From an uncultured bacterium (lineage in GTDB: Bacteria; Cyanobacteriota; Vampirovibrionia; Gastranaerophilales; Gastranaerophilaceae): 64,000 bases of DNA. Position 1 is the first letter of the stretch, and each line of letters starts with the position of its first letter. Of this stretch, positions 33,866-42,547 are shown piece after piece. Location: NCBI GenBank assembly GCA_949282215.1, contig CASDPF010000009.1, positions 33,592-97,591 on the forward strand. The letters run 5' to 3'. Under the pieces are notes generated by a model. It worked only from the letters and a program-made list of their open reading frames with translations, was not told where the DNA came from and ran no database searches. The position numbers and the translations under genes are program-made.

Positions 33866-34778
33866 AATATTCAATTGTCTTCATCAAACCGTCACGAACA
33901 TGAACCGTAGGTTCATAACCCAGCTCTTTGCGTGCAAGAGTTAGGTCAGGACGACGTTTGCACGGGTCATCAGACGGAAGCGGTTTATATACGATTTTTG
34001 AATTTGAATTAGTCAATTCAATAATCATTTCAGCAAGTTCTTTAATTGTATATTCGCCATCATTTCCCACATTTACAGGCCCCACAAAACCGTCTTTATT
34101 CATAAGAGCAGTCATACCGCGAACTAAGTCATCAACATAGCAGAATGAACGAGTTTGAGAACCGTCACCGTAGATAGTAATATCCTGTCCTTTTAGAGCT
34201 TGGACAATAAAGTTTGAAACAACTCTACCGTCATTTTCTGCCATACGAGGACCATAAGTATTGAATATTCTGATAATTTTAATGTCAACATTATGTTGCC
34301 TGTGGTAATCCATCATTAAAGTTTCGGCAACACGCTTACCTTCATCATAACAGCTTCTTATACCGATACAATTCACATTACCCCAGTAATCTTCTCTTTG
34401 CGGGTGAACTATCGGATCTCCATACACCTCTGATGTTGAAGCTTGCAAAATTTTTGCTTTCGCACGTTTTGCAAGACCAAGCATATTAGTTACACCAAGT
34501 ACATTTGTTTTTATAGTCTTTATAGCGTTATATTGGTAATGTATAGGACTTGCAGGACAGGCAAGGTTATAGATTTCATCTGCCTCTATCAAAATAGGTT
34601 CCACAATATCATGTCTTATTAATTCAAATTCTTTATTATCAAGCAAATGCTCAATATTTTTTCTTGAACCGGTAAAGAAATTATCCAAACAAATTACATG
34701 ATTACCTTCATTCAAAAGTTTTTCACAAAGATGTGACCCGATAAAACCTGCTCCGCCTGTTACAATAATATTTTTCAT
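33849..34778 (-). CDS. UDP-glucuronate decarboxylase (UDP-xylose synthase), extended SDR
   Basis: 309 residues. NAD-binding [29 protein letters not shown] (typical of UXS rather than 4-epimerases), catalytic Ser in [11 protein letters not shown] and Y-x3-K in [11 protein letters not shown], and [25 protein letters not shown]. Converts UDP-glucuronate to UDP-xylose for surface glycans. No glycan cluster surrounds it. Overlaps the end of the small gene at 33674 by 17 bp. Confidence 0.92.
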   Translation of the reverse strand: MKNIIVTGGAGFIGSHLCEKLLNEGNHVICLDNFFTGSRKNIEHLLDNKEFELIRHDIVEPILIEADEIYNLACPASPIHYQYNAIKTIKTNVLGVTNMLGLAKRAKAKILQASTSEVYGDPIVHPQREDYWGNVNCIGIRSCYDEGKRVAETLMMDYHRQHNVDIKIIRIFNTYGPRMAENDGRVVSNFIVQALKGQDITIYGDGSQTRSFCYVDDLVRGMTALMNKDGFVGPVNVGNDGEYTIKELAEMIIELTNSNSKIVYKPLPSDDPCKRRPDLTLARKELGYEPTVHVRDGLMKTIEYFKSTL

Positions 34779-34809
34779 AGCACTCCTCTTTTTTTCTTGA
34801 TAATAACAT

Positions 34810-34843
34810 AAAAAAAGACCTCCCGTAAAGAGAGGGCTTTTTT
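34810..34843 (-). terminator. Intrinsic terminator of pgk
   Basis: An AAAAAAG-CCTC / GAGG-CTTTTTT stem with a mismatch and about 9-nt loop, T run on the minus strand, 20 bp after the pgk stop. Confidence 0.7.
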
Positions 34844-34862
34844 ATGTTTATTAAATCTGCAA

Positions 34863-36062
34863 TTAGTCATCCAATGCAGCAACACCCGGAAGAACTTTAC
34901 CTTCAATGAATTCTAAGGAAGCTCCGCCGCCTGTTGATACGTGAGTGAAATCTTCTGCCTTGCAGAATTTTTTCGCTGCAGAAACTGAATCTCCACCGCC
35001 GATAACCGATACTGCACCATTTTTAGTAGCTTCTACAATAGCTTCTAAAACAGCTTTTGTACCTTCAGCGAATTTAGGATTTTCAAATGCACCTACAGGA
35101 CCGTTCATAAGAATTGTTTTTGAAGATTTTAAAACTTCTGCAAACGCTTTTCTTGAATCCATACCTGCATCAACACCTTCAAATCCGTCAGGAATTTCGT
35201 TAATTTTAACGAATTTGTTTGTTCCGTTACCTGAGAAATCATCTGTAACAAGAACATCTGTAGCCATAACTAATTTAACACCTTTATCAGCAGCTTTCTT
35301 TTCGATAGCTTTAGCTACTTCTAATTGGTCATCTTCACAAATTGAGTTACCGATTTTACCGCCGTTAGCTTTTACAAATGTATAAGCCATACCGCCGCCG
35401 ATAATCATATTATCTACTTTATCAAGCAAGTTTTCTAAAACACCAATTTTAGAAGAAACTTTTGCACCGCCAACTACAGCTGTAAAAGGTCTTGTCGGAT
35501 TATCAAGAGCTTGAGATAAGCATCTCAATTCTTTTTCCATCAACAATCCTGATACTGCAGGTTTTAAAACTTTAGCCAATTTAGCAGTTGATGTGTGGTT
35601 TCTGTGAGCAGCTCCGAATGCGTCATTTACATAGAAATCACCAAGTTTTGCCAATTCGTTTGCAAAAGTCATATCATCATCTTTTGCCTCTTCAGCTTTA
35701 TAGAAACGGATGTTTTCCAATAACGCAACCTGACCTTCTTTTAAACCTTCAAGAGCTTTATCTGCACCTTCACCTACAGGTTCTTTTACAAATAAAACTT
35801 CTTCGCCAAGAACTTTTGACATATATTTTGCAACAGGTTCCAACGAAAATTCAAGATTCCATTCACCTTTTGGTCTGCCCAAGTGTGCCATCAAAATGAT
35901 TTTTGCACCTTTTTCTTTCAAAGCTTTTACTGTAGGAATGATAGCTTGAATTCTTGTATCATCTGTAACATTTTTGTCAGCATCCAAAGGTACGTTTACG
36001 TCAACTCTGACTAACGCTCTTTTACCTTTTACATCGCCTAAATCTTTAATTGATTTTTTCAT
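34863..36062 (-). CDS. pgk: Phosphoglycerate kinase
   Basis: 399 residues from ATG 36062 (SD AGGAGAG upstream); a longer in-frame start adds 17 atypical residues. Standard motifs: RALVRVDVNVPLD, LMAHLGRPKGE, NDAFGAAHRNHTS, nucleotide loop GGAKVSSKIGVLENL and GGGDSVSAAKKF, STGGGASLEFIEG. Transfers phosphate from 1,3-bisphosphoglycerate to ADP in glycolysis. Near tpiA and prs but in its own unit. Confidence 0.96.
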   Translation of the reverse strand: MKKSIKDLGDVKGKRALVRVDVNVPLDADKNVTDDTRIQAIIPTVKALKEKGAKIILMAHLGRPKGEWNLEFSLEPVAKYMSKVLGEEVLFVKEPVGEGADKALEGLKEGQVALLENIRFYKAEEAKDDDMTFANELAKLGDFYVNDAFGAAHRNHTSTAKLAKVLKPAVSGLLMEKELRCLSQALDNPTRPFTAVVGGAKVSSKIGVLENLLDKVDNMIIGGGMAYTFVKANGGKIGNSICEDDQLEVAKAIEKKAADKGVKLVMATDVLVTDDFSGNGTNKFVKINEIPDGFEGVDAGMDSRKAFAEVLKSSKTILMNGPVGAFENPKFAEGTKAVLEAIVEATKNGAVSVIGGGDSVSAAKKFCKAEDFTHVSTGGGASLEFIEGKVLPGVAALDD

Positions 36063-36154
36063 AAGTACTTCTCTCCTATTAAATGTACCGCACATTAATT
36101 TTATACAAAACAAAATTGCATTTCAAGACAGCCTGTATACTGCAAATACAAATT

Positions 36155-36180
36155 AAAAGCCGGCATTACTACCGGCTTTT
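36155..36180 (-). terminator. Intrinsic terminator of prs
   Basis: AAAAGCCGG (36155-36163) pairs with CCGGCTTTT (36172-36180), 8-nt loop. About 60 bp after the prs stop. Confidence 0.8.
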
Positions 36181-36239
36181 CTCTTTTTCAATTCCCAGCT
36201 AATATTTTTTCTTATCCGAATTTTAAAATATAACTGCAA

Positions 36240-37250
36240 CTACACTTGCATATCTTTTTCAAAACCGAATAATGAACTTACCGATTCATCATCATGAATT
36301 CTTGAAATTGCCTGACCCAATAGCGGAGCAACAGATAATTGTTTGATATTAGGAGGCATTTTTTCCATATCCAACGGAATTGTATTTGTTACGATACATT
36401 CCTTAATCGGAGCATTAGCAATTCTTTCTACCGCAGGGCCTGAAAATACAGGGTGAGCCGCACAAACATAGACATCTTTAGCCCCTTCACGTTTTAGAAG
36501 TTTTGCAGCCTCACAAATTGTTCCTGCAGTATCAATCATGTCATCAAACATCACGCAAACTTTATCTTTTACATCCCCGATAACATGAGATGCAATTGCT
36601 TCATTATGTTTGTCACGACGTTTATCAATAATAGCCAATGAGCAGCCGATAGCTTTTGCAAAGTGTCTTGTTCTTTGGACACCGCCTGTATCAGGGCTTA
36701 CTGCTACCATATCATCTGCATTTATGTTTAAACTTTTAATATAATTTACAAGAATTGGCGTTGCAAAAATATGATCTACAAGAATATTGAAAAATCCTTG
36801 GATTTGACCTGTATGCAAGTCCATTGCAAGAACTCTGTCAGCACCTGCTGTAGTCAACAAGTCAGCGACTAATTTTGCCGTAATAGCTTCTCTGCCTGAA
36901 GTTTTTCTGTCCTGTCTTGCATAACCGTAATATGGGATTACTGCAGTGATAGTTTTTGCACTGGCACGTTTAAAAGCATCTATGATAATCAATAATTCCA
37001 TCAAGTTTTCATTAACAGGATTACATAGCGGTTGGATAATGAAAACATCGTCGCCACGCACACTTTCCTTCACTTGAACATAAATTTCGCCATCAGCAAA
37101 ATTCTTTATAACCATAGGTCCGATAGTCGTACCCAAATAATCAGCAATTTCTTGTGCGAGTTTTGAATTTGAACGCCCTGCAAAAAGTCTGATATCGTGC
37201 GTCGGGTTAATTGCACGCTCAAGCTGAGGGAAAGCCATTTCTAAAACCAT
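36240..37250 (-). CDS. prs: Ribose-phosphate pyrophosphokinase
   Basis: 336 residues. Makes PRPP from ribose 5-phosphate and ATP. Motifs: LFAGRSNSKLAQEIADYLG, FADGEIYVQVKESVRG, YYGYARQDRKTSGREAITAK, VSPDTGGVQRTRHFAK, and PRPP-binding CVMFDDMIDTAGTICEAAKLL. The start may be the first Met or Met5; the SD (AAAGGA) fits the first loosely. A clear promoter lies upstream. Confidence 0.96.
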   Translation of the reverse strand: MVLEMAFPQLERAINPTHDIRLFAGRSNSKLAQEIADYLGTTIGPMVIKNFADGEIYVQVKESVRGDDVFIIQPLCNPVNENLMELLIIIDAFKRASAKTITAVIPYYGYARQDRKTSGREAITAKLVADLLTTAGADRVLAMDLHTGQIQGFFNILVDHIFATPILVNYIKSLNINADDMVAVSPDTGGVQRTRHFAKAIGCSLAIIDKRRDKHNEAIASHVIGDVKDKVCVMFDDMIDTAGTICEAAKLLKREGAKDVYVCAAHPVFSGPAVERIANAPIKECIVTNTIPLDMEKMPPNIKQLSVAPLLGQAISRIHDDESVSSLFGFEKDMQV

Positions 37251-37288
37251 TTTAAATATTATCCTTTCTGTTACTCACCGCATGGATT

Positions 37289-37317
37289 ATTATAATCTCG
37301 TATATATCAAATTTCAA
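37289..37317 (-). promoter_or_regulatory. Predicted sigma-70 promoter of prs
   Basis: -35 TTGAAA (37317-37312), 17-bp spacer, -10 TATAAT (37294-37289), giving a leader of about 30 nt. The rest of the 267-bp gap to 37517 is AT-rich and shows nothing else. Confidence 0.65.
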
Positions 37318-37517
37318 TATTATTTTTAAGTAATATTAAAAATTTGGTACGTATGCTGTATAAAAATCCAAAAATATTAAATTTTGCTAATTAAATAAAT
37401 AATTTTATTCAAAAGCTTATAATATTACAAAATCATGTGCGTAATAAGTATTAAAAATTGCCATTTTCCCAGACATTAAGCCATACAAATTATTTATCTT
37501 AGGCGAGAAAATAGAAA

Positions 37518-37871
37518 TTATTTTTTAGCATCAACTTTAATCAAATGCCAGCCAAACTGAGTCAAGACAGGCTCTGATATTTCACCTACATTCATTGAAA
37601 ATGCTTTTTTCTCAAAAGACGGCACCATCTGACCTCTGCCAAAGCATCCTAACTGACCGCCGTTTTGACCTGAAGGACACAATGAATACAATCTTGCATA
37701 AGTTGCAAAATCCCCGCCATTTGCCAAATCTTTTTTAATTTGGACAGCTTCTGCTGCAGTTTTTACCAGAATATGGCTTGCACAAACCTGCGTTACGTCT
37801 TCGTCTGCTGCCAACGAAATATTTGTAAGTAACATTAAACCCATTAAAATTTTTGCTAAATTTTTAATCAT
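37518..37871 (-). CDS. Secreted PpiC-type parvulin peptidyl-prolyl isomerase
   Basis: 117 residues with a signal peptide (KILMGLMLLTNISLAADE) and a single parvulin domain: CASHILVKTAAEAVQIKKDL, GGDFATYARLYSLCPSG, GGQLGCFGRGQMVPSFEKKA, TQFGWHLIKVD. Assists folding of exported proteins in the periplasm. Its ATG overlaps the stop of the response regulator gene by 4 bp (ATGA). Confidence 0.92.
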   Translation of the reverse strand: MIKNLAKILMGLMLLTNISLAADEDVTQVCASHILVKTAAEAVQIKKDLANGGDFATYARLYSLCPSGQNGGQLGCFGRGQMVPSFEKKAFSMNVGEISEPVLTQFGWHLIKVDAKK

Positions 37872-38251
37872 AATTCTCCAATCTTATCGTAAGCACCTTC
37901 ATTTCTGCAATTATATTTAGGAATATAATTAACCGAATATTTTTCCGCAATTGCCCGAATATTTGATGTTGCCGAAATTATTACTATTTTTGTATTTTTA
38001 TATTCATTCATATACTGAATTTGTTTTATAAACCATTCTCCTGCATACAATGGCAGAAAATCAGACTCCATCTGCATATCAGTGAGAATAATATCATAAG
38101 GTTCATCTATTGAAAGCATGAGCTTTTCAACTCCCTCTTTTGCCGAATTTGCTTTATCAATAGCAATTCCTTTCTTAAAGAGGCTTCTAATAGCATTTAT
38201 ATGGTAGTCAACCCAGCTTTGCGAATCATCTACAATCAAAATTCTTTTCAT
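37868..38251 (-). CDS. Stand-alone response-regulator receiver
   Basis: 127 residues, CheY-like without output domain. ILIVDDSQSW gives the acidic pair, phospho-acceptor Asp in DIILTDMQMES, switch Ser in IVIISATSN; the final Lys is in NYIPKYN. Likely relays a phosphate or controls through protein contacts. Translationally coupled (4-bp overlap) to the parvulin gene, an unusual pairing. Confidence 0.88.
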   Translation of the reverse strand: MKRILIVDDSQSWVDYHINAIRSLFKKGIAIDKANSAKEGVEKLMLSIDEPYDIILTDMQMESDFLPLYAGEWFIKQIQYMNEYKNTKIVIISATSNIRAIAEKYSVNYIPKYNCRNEGAYDKIGEL

Positions 38252-38270
38252 AAACGAATTCTATCACAAA

Positions 38271-38303
38271 AAAGAAAATGTCCTAATTTCGGACATTTTC
38301 TTT
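38271..38303 (-). terminator. Intrinsic terminator of the Hsp20-like gene
   Basis: AAAGAAAATGTCC (38271-38283) pairs with GGACATTTTCTTT (38291-38303), 7-nt loop, 20 bp after the Hsp20-like stop. Confidence 0.85.
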
Positions 38304-38323
38304 TTCGTAAATTGACAACCAAA

Positions 38324-38848
38324 CTAAGGTTCAATCGGCACAAAAATAATATAATCCTTACCTTCTCTTATTTTGTTAATTTTACTCAAATCAACATCTT
38401 CATCAAACATAAAGTTTTGAGAAACTTTTGTAATCATTTCATGCCCATGTTTTTTAGATTCTCCCGCAGCAGTAACCGTTAAGACATTTCCGTTTGCAGT
38501 CACTTCAACATTTTTCTCATCATTATCAAACGGACGCAAATCAATAATTATCTTATAATTATCAGGATTTTTTTCGACACGTATAAAGTTTTCGGCTTTT
38601 TTCTCAAACCTGAAATCTTTCATGGCTTCACGTCTTATAATATGATCCATTTTCCGTTGATCATGCATCATCATTTTTTCCATTTTTCTCATCTGAACAG
38701 CAGGATCAAGCATTCTTTTAAAGTGCCAATCTGTCACTACATAAAAAGCAGCAAATGCTCCTAAAAATACCAAAATACCAATAAGGGTATGTTTTAAAAT
38801 AGGATGATTGCATAAAAAGCAATTATCATGATGATTTTGTTCGTCCAT
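38324..38848 (-). CDS. Membrane-anchored Hsp20/alpha-crystallin-like protein
   Basis: 174 residues from ATG 38848 (SD AAAGGAG). A cytosolic His/Cys-containing head (HHDNCFLCNHP) is followed by one membrane helix (LIGILVFLGAFAAFYVV), a Met-rich linker (RKMEKMMMHDQRKMDHI) and a C-terminal alpha-crystallin-type beta sandwich (NYKIIIDLRPFDNDEKNVEV, GNVLTVTAAG). Small heat-shock proteins are normally soluble; this would act outside the membrane. The Met/His-rich linker might bind copper, which is a guess. Confidence 0.72.
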   Translation of the reverse strand: MDEQNHHDNCFLCNHPILKHTLIGILVFLGAFAAFYVVTDWHFKRMLDPAVQMRKMEKMMMHDQRKMDHIIRREAMKDFRFEKKAENFIRVEKNPDNYKIIIDLRPFDNDEKNVEVTANGNVLTVTAAGESKKHGHEMITKVSQNFMFDEDVDLSKINKIREGKDYIIFVPIEP

Positions 38849-39050
38849 TAAAAACTCCTTTCTTAAATTAACAGGATTATAATATTTCAACACTAACTCT
38901 TTTGTCCATAGCCAAGGCAGGCTATATTCAATACTCCTGAAAAATCTTAAAAAATCATTACAAAATAATAAAATACTTTCTTATATAAATATTGCGGAAA
39001 TATAAAAGATATGTTAGAATGATATTGTATTAATTAGGAGGGTTAGTGAA

Positions 39051-39239
39051 ATGGCTAAAATTTTAGTAACTATGCCTGATGAATTTCTAAATAAAGTAGA
39101 TGGTCTTGCAAATGATGAACAGAGGACACGGAGTGAATTAATCCGTGAGGCTCTACGTACATACATGCGTCGAGTCACTGTAAGTCAATCCAGAAAAGCA
39201 CTGGATAATGCAAAAATTTTGGAAAATCTTTTAGGATAG
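39051..39239 (+). CDS. Ribbon-helix-helix (CopG-like) DNA-binding protein
   Basis: 62 residues: strand AKILVTMPDEFLNKVD, then RTRSELIREALRTYMRR, the standard RHH fold. SD TAGGAGGG. RHH proteins of this size are often antitoxins, but no toxin gene follows; a terminator lies 38 bp downstream. It is therefore likely a stand-alone regulator. Confidence 0.85.
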   Translation: MAKILVTMPDEFLNKVDGLANDEQRTRSELIREALRTYMRRVTVSQSRKALDNAKILENLLG

Positions 39240-39276
39240 TAGTCAAACAGTTTATCTTTACAGAACAAAAGTATTT

Positions 39277-39301
39277 AAACGGGCAAAATTAATGCCCGTT
39301 T
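39277..39301 (+). terminator. Intrinsic terminator
   Basis: AAACGGGCA pairs with TGCCCGTTT (7-nt loop) followed by ATTATT. Ends the RHH gene, 5 bp before the convergent prepilin-like gene. Confidence 0.75.
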
Positions 39302-39305
39302 ATTA

Positions 39306-40158
39306 TTATGGTAAATTTTTAAAATAATCCTCATCAGTTAATGCATAATATGCACACCCAACACCATTTATGGCTGAATTGGAAGTCGCACTGCAATAGT
39401 TTTGTTTATTATTATACACCGTATCAGGAGCTCCCATTGGCAATAGTTTTCCATTATCCATTACCTGAAAAGTAAATAAATCATGCCCCCAAGCATTAGG
39501 TTTTTTAGCAGCCCCATTTACATCAATAGAAATATAAACATATTTTTCTCCAGAACTTGCACTAAGGTTCGGATTTTCAATCATATAAAAACTTCCATCT
39601 GTCGTATAAAATTGACCGTCATCAAACATTGAGGTTTTGACATTACGTTTTCTTGAATAAGTTTTATAATTTTCTATATACCATTTAGATACAGTACCGT
39701 CATCGTTTTCATGATTACTTTGCGAAACACAATATGACATGCCACAATCTTTTAAAACATTAAAATATTTTACATACTTAGGTTCAAAAGTTGTACCATC
39801 GTAAGATCCGCCTTTAATCATACCTTCATCATAATACAATTTTTGAAGTGCCTGTTGTGCTATAGAATAATTTTTCTCTAATTTTGCTTTTATTTCACGT
39901 TTTTGAGATGAATTCACAACTGATGGTAATGTCAAGGCAGCGATTACACCTATAATTCCTAAAGTAATCAAAACTTCTGCTAATGTGAAACCGTAACTTT
40001 TTGCAAAATAAAAAAAATCATTCTTAAAAAAAGATTTAAATAAAAACTCACGGTTTATTTTTTTACAAATATCAGTCTGTATATCTCTGTATAGAAGAAA
40101 TAGCTTAGATTGAGAGAGCCCCCCCCCCCGAAATTCCTGCTATTACTGCATTTTTCAT
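39306..40158 (-). CDS. Prepilin-like protein with G-tract leader, out of frame (OFF)
   Basis: ATG 40158 (SD AAAGGAG) reads MKNAVIAGISGGGALSI then stops with the present 11 G. With 10 or 13 G the frame runs on, through a long leader (LSQSKLFLLYRDIQTD ... YFAKSYG), into GFTLAEVLITLGIIG and to the stop at 39306. In the prepilin frame there is no ATG, GTG or TTG between the tract and GFTLAE, so expression depends on tract length (or on slippage). The globular domain is a close paralogue of the 1147 gene (DVNGAAKKPNAWGHDLFTFQ, NGKLLPMG, DEDYFKNLP). Confidence 0.85.
40119..40129 (-). repeat. Homopolymeric tract, 11 G on the minus strand
   Basis: Eleven C on plus. Sits 10 codons after ATG 40158. 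Length 10 or 13 would put the prepilin in frame; 11 does not. Confidence 0.9.
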
Positions 40159-40174
40159 ACTAACTCCTTTCTTT

Positions 40175-41473
40175 TTATATATCATTTACTTCTTTCATAA
40201 AAGCCTCTACCCATTTTACAAGACTTGATATCTCATAAGGTTTTGGAAGATACAAATCCGCACCGGTATCTAATACAAGCTCTTTGTCGTGGAAAATTGA
40301 TGTAATAATCAGTTTTGTATCTTTATATTTTATATTATTTTTTATTTGTTTGCAAATTTCAAGCCCTTTTTTATCTTGTAAATCCCCCGCATCAAGGATA
40401 ATTACGGCAGGAGGGTCAAACTCTTCCTGAAAAGATTTAAAAGTATTTACCTCATAACCCTGCAAGCCTAAAATGGTTGATAATAAAAGAGTCATAGCTT
40501 CATCAGGTTCCACAACCATAATTTTTTTATTATACACTTTATCCAAAACAGCATTTTCTGCCGATATTTTAGCTCGTTCCATTAAATAGTTTGATTTTGA
40601 CGGAAAATTTGCAATTGAATTTACATTAATAAGTGAAGCTATAATTTCATGCGTATCCGTATATTTTTTAAATTCATTAGTCACAATGCCAATTGTTGTA
40701 TGCATAAAATCACAACGTCTGCCGGCTTGCTCATCACCCTGCATAATCATATATCCACGTTTTAAATCCTGTGCCGAGTAGAATTTTTGAATAACCGTAT
40801 CAAATGCAAAAGTTAAGAAATTAGCTATCTTTTCGGCTTTAATTGTATCAGTAATCACTAAAAATTCATTTTCAGCAAGTGAACCCAAATAATCACTCTC
40901 ACTAAGTGCAGATGAAATAATCGCTGTATATGTCTGCAAAAGTTTATCGGAAGCCAGTTTTGTATAACTTTCACGATAATTATTAAAGTTTTCAACAGTA
41001 ATGTACAAACAGGCCCAATTTGATTTACTGCTTAAAATTCGTTTTAAAGCTCTTAGAGAATAATTTTTATTAGGGAGCATCTTTTTCATATCCAAATTAG
41101 ATTCAAATTCACGACGTAAATGAGCCTTTACTCTCATCACAAATTCTTCAGAATTAACAGGCTCACTTATAAAATCATCAGCACCGCTTTCAAGCACTTT
41201 TAATTTATCATCCAATTCTGCCGATTTTGACATTGCAATGATTATAGGACGCAGATTATATGTTAATGCTCTGATTTTTTTGCAATAATCTGACAAATCA
41301 CTGTCTATACTGTCTGAAATAATTATTAAATCAGGTTCTTTATCCTGAATAGTTTTCATTGCTGAAATAAGATTTTTAGAAATTGATACTTCGGAGAATT
41401 GATTTTCCAACAATTTTTTATATTTAACAGAAAGTTCACGTCTTTTATCAATAATCAATGTTACTGTCTGCAT
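40175..41473 (-). CDS. REC-x-REC response regulator with degenerate GGDEF-like centre
   Basis: 432 residues from ATG 41473. N-terminal receiver (about 1-120: DLIIISDSIDSDL, GADDFISEPV), a central about 170-residue region with the outline of a GGDEF domain (LYITVENFNNYRESY, DYLGSLAENEFLVITD) but no GGDEF motif, and a C-terminal receiver (KIMVVEPDEA, VIILDAGDLQ, GADLYLPKPYE). It overlaps the histidine kinase gene by 13 bp and is its likely phosphorylation partner. It has no evident DNA-binding output, so it probably acts by protein contact. Confidence 0.82.
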   Translation of the reverse strand: MQTVTLIIDKRRELSVKYKKLLENQFSEVSISKNLISAMKTIQDKEPDLIIISDSIDSDLSDYCKKIRALTYNLRPIIIAMSKSAELDDKLKVLESGADDFISEPVNSEEFVMRVKAHLRREFESNLDMKKMLPNKNYSLRALKRILSSKSNWACLYITVENFNNYRESYTKLASDKLLQTYTAIISSALSESDYLGSLAENEFLVITDTIKAEKIANFLTFAFDTVIQKFYSAQDLKRGYMIMQGDEQAGRRCDFMHTTIGIVTNEFKKYTDTHEIIASLINVNSIANFPSKSNYLMERAKISAENAVLDKVYNKKIMVVEPDEAMTLLLSTILGLQGYEVNTFKSFQEEFDPPAVIILDAGDLQDKKGLEICKQIKNNIKYKDTKLIITSIFHDKELVLDTGADLYLPKPYEISSLVKWVEAFMKEVNDI

Positions 41474-42192
41474 TTTTCCCTCGCTATAGTTTCTAAATTG
41501 CAAACAGGAAATCTTACTTCAAAAGTCGTTTCACCATCTTTTGAAGTAACAGAAATTTCACCCTTCATTTTTTCTACAAGATTTTTAGTAATATAAAGCC
41601 CTAATCCGCTGCCTTGAACTTTTCTTGTGAGCGGATTATCTATTCTGGAAAATTTTGTAAAAATTTTTTCATAATCTTCTTCAGAAATTCCAATTCCATT
41701 ATCAATAACCTTAATTGAAACAAATTCACAATTTTTACAAAAACCAGATTTAATCTTAATAGTGGAATTTTCATCCGAATATTTAGCAGCATTCTCAATC
41801 AGATTAGTCATAACCTGCATAAATTTATCCCTATCAACCATAATTGTTGGGGTTTTCGGATTAATATCGACCTTAAAGCTACGATTTTTATATTGGTTTT
41901 TAACAATGGAAACAACCATATTCACAACAGGTGCGACATCGGTTTCTTTAAAAATCAACATTTCTTTTGCAGATTGAATTTTTGAGACAGAAAGCATATT
42001 CTCAACAAGATTAATAAGCCTGTTTGACTGTTCTTCAATTATTTTAAGAAATTTTTTCTTACTCTCATCATCCAACTTATCCCAAGATGCAAGCATAGTT
42101 TGTGAAAATCCCCTGATTGATGTCAAAGGCGTACGTAATTCATGGCTTACAGTCGAGATAAAATCTTCATAATTTTTATCATTTTCACTCAT
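41461..42192 (-). CDS. Soluble sensor histidine kinase
   Basis: 243 residues from ATG 42192. It consists almost only of HisKA and HATPase_c: H-box STVSHELRTPLTSIRGFSQT, N-box LIENAAKYSDE, G1 IDNGIGISEED, G2 GSGLGLYITKNL. No membrane segment or sensor domain, so input must come from a partner protein. SD before the Met is weak. The downstream REC-x-REC gene is translationally coupled. Confidence 0.9.
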   Translation of the reverse strand: MSENDKNYEDFISTVSHELRTPLTSIRGFSQTMLASWDKLDDESKKKFLKIIEEQSNRLINLVENMLSVSKIQSAKEMLIFKETDVAPVVNMVVSIVKNQYKNRSFKVDINPKTPTIMVDRDKFMQVMTNLIENAAKYSDENSTIKIKSGFCKNCEFVSIKVIDNGIGISEEDYEKIFTKFSRIDNPLTRKVQGSGLGLYITKNLVEKMKGEISVTSKDGETTFEVRFPVCNLETIAREKCRQ

Positions 42193-42322
42193 AGAGTTAT
42201 TATAACACATATTAACAATTATATAAAGCTAACAAATAGTTCAAATATCATTGTAAACCTGAAAATTTTAACTTGCAAAACTGAAATAAAAATATCCTTC
42301 ATGCATATTGTAATAATTTTAC

Positions 42323-42400
42323 ACAAAAAAAAGCCGTCTTAGATAAGAACGGCTACCAGACTTGGGGAGGTAATACAAGAACAAAGTTCCTGTATCATAT
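42323..42400 (-). ncRNA. Candidate small structured RNA with terminator
   Basis: In a 337-bp gap between divergent genes. On the minus strand a 10-bp hairpin (42373-42395, ATACAGGAAC/GTTCTTGTAT with one G-U) is followed by AGCCGT...ACGGCT (42332-42354, with inner CTT/AAG) and eight T, an intrinsic terminator. No ORF ends there: the kinase begins only downstream, so the terminator must close a short RNA. A weak -10-like box lies near 42400-42410. Not tRNA, SRP or 6S by any feature I can see. Confidence 0.45.
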
Positions 42401-42494
42401 ATTCACTTTTTCGTCTGAGAAAAATTTTTCTTTAATAAAAAGCTGAAAATATCCTCCAAATGTATGAGATATTGAAATTTACAATGTAAAGATT

Positions 42495-42523
42495 TTGCTC
42501 TATAGAACAATCTATGCTAAACT
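42495..42523 (+). promoter_or_regulatory. Predicted promoter of the MotA/MotB-like operon
   Basis: -35 TTGCTC (42495-42500), 17-bp spacer, -10 TAAACT (42518-42523), about 25 bp before the ATG at 42548, followed by SD GGAGAG. Confidence 0.45.
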
Positions 42524-42547
42524 TTTTTATAGAATGGAGAGAACATA

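Noticed and set aside
39051..39239. Toxin-antitoxin pair with the RHH protein as antitoxin
   Set aside because: No downstream toxin ORF; a terminator follows 38 bp after the stop.
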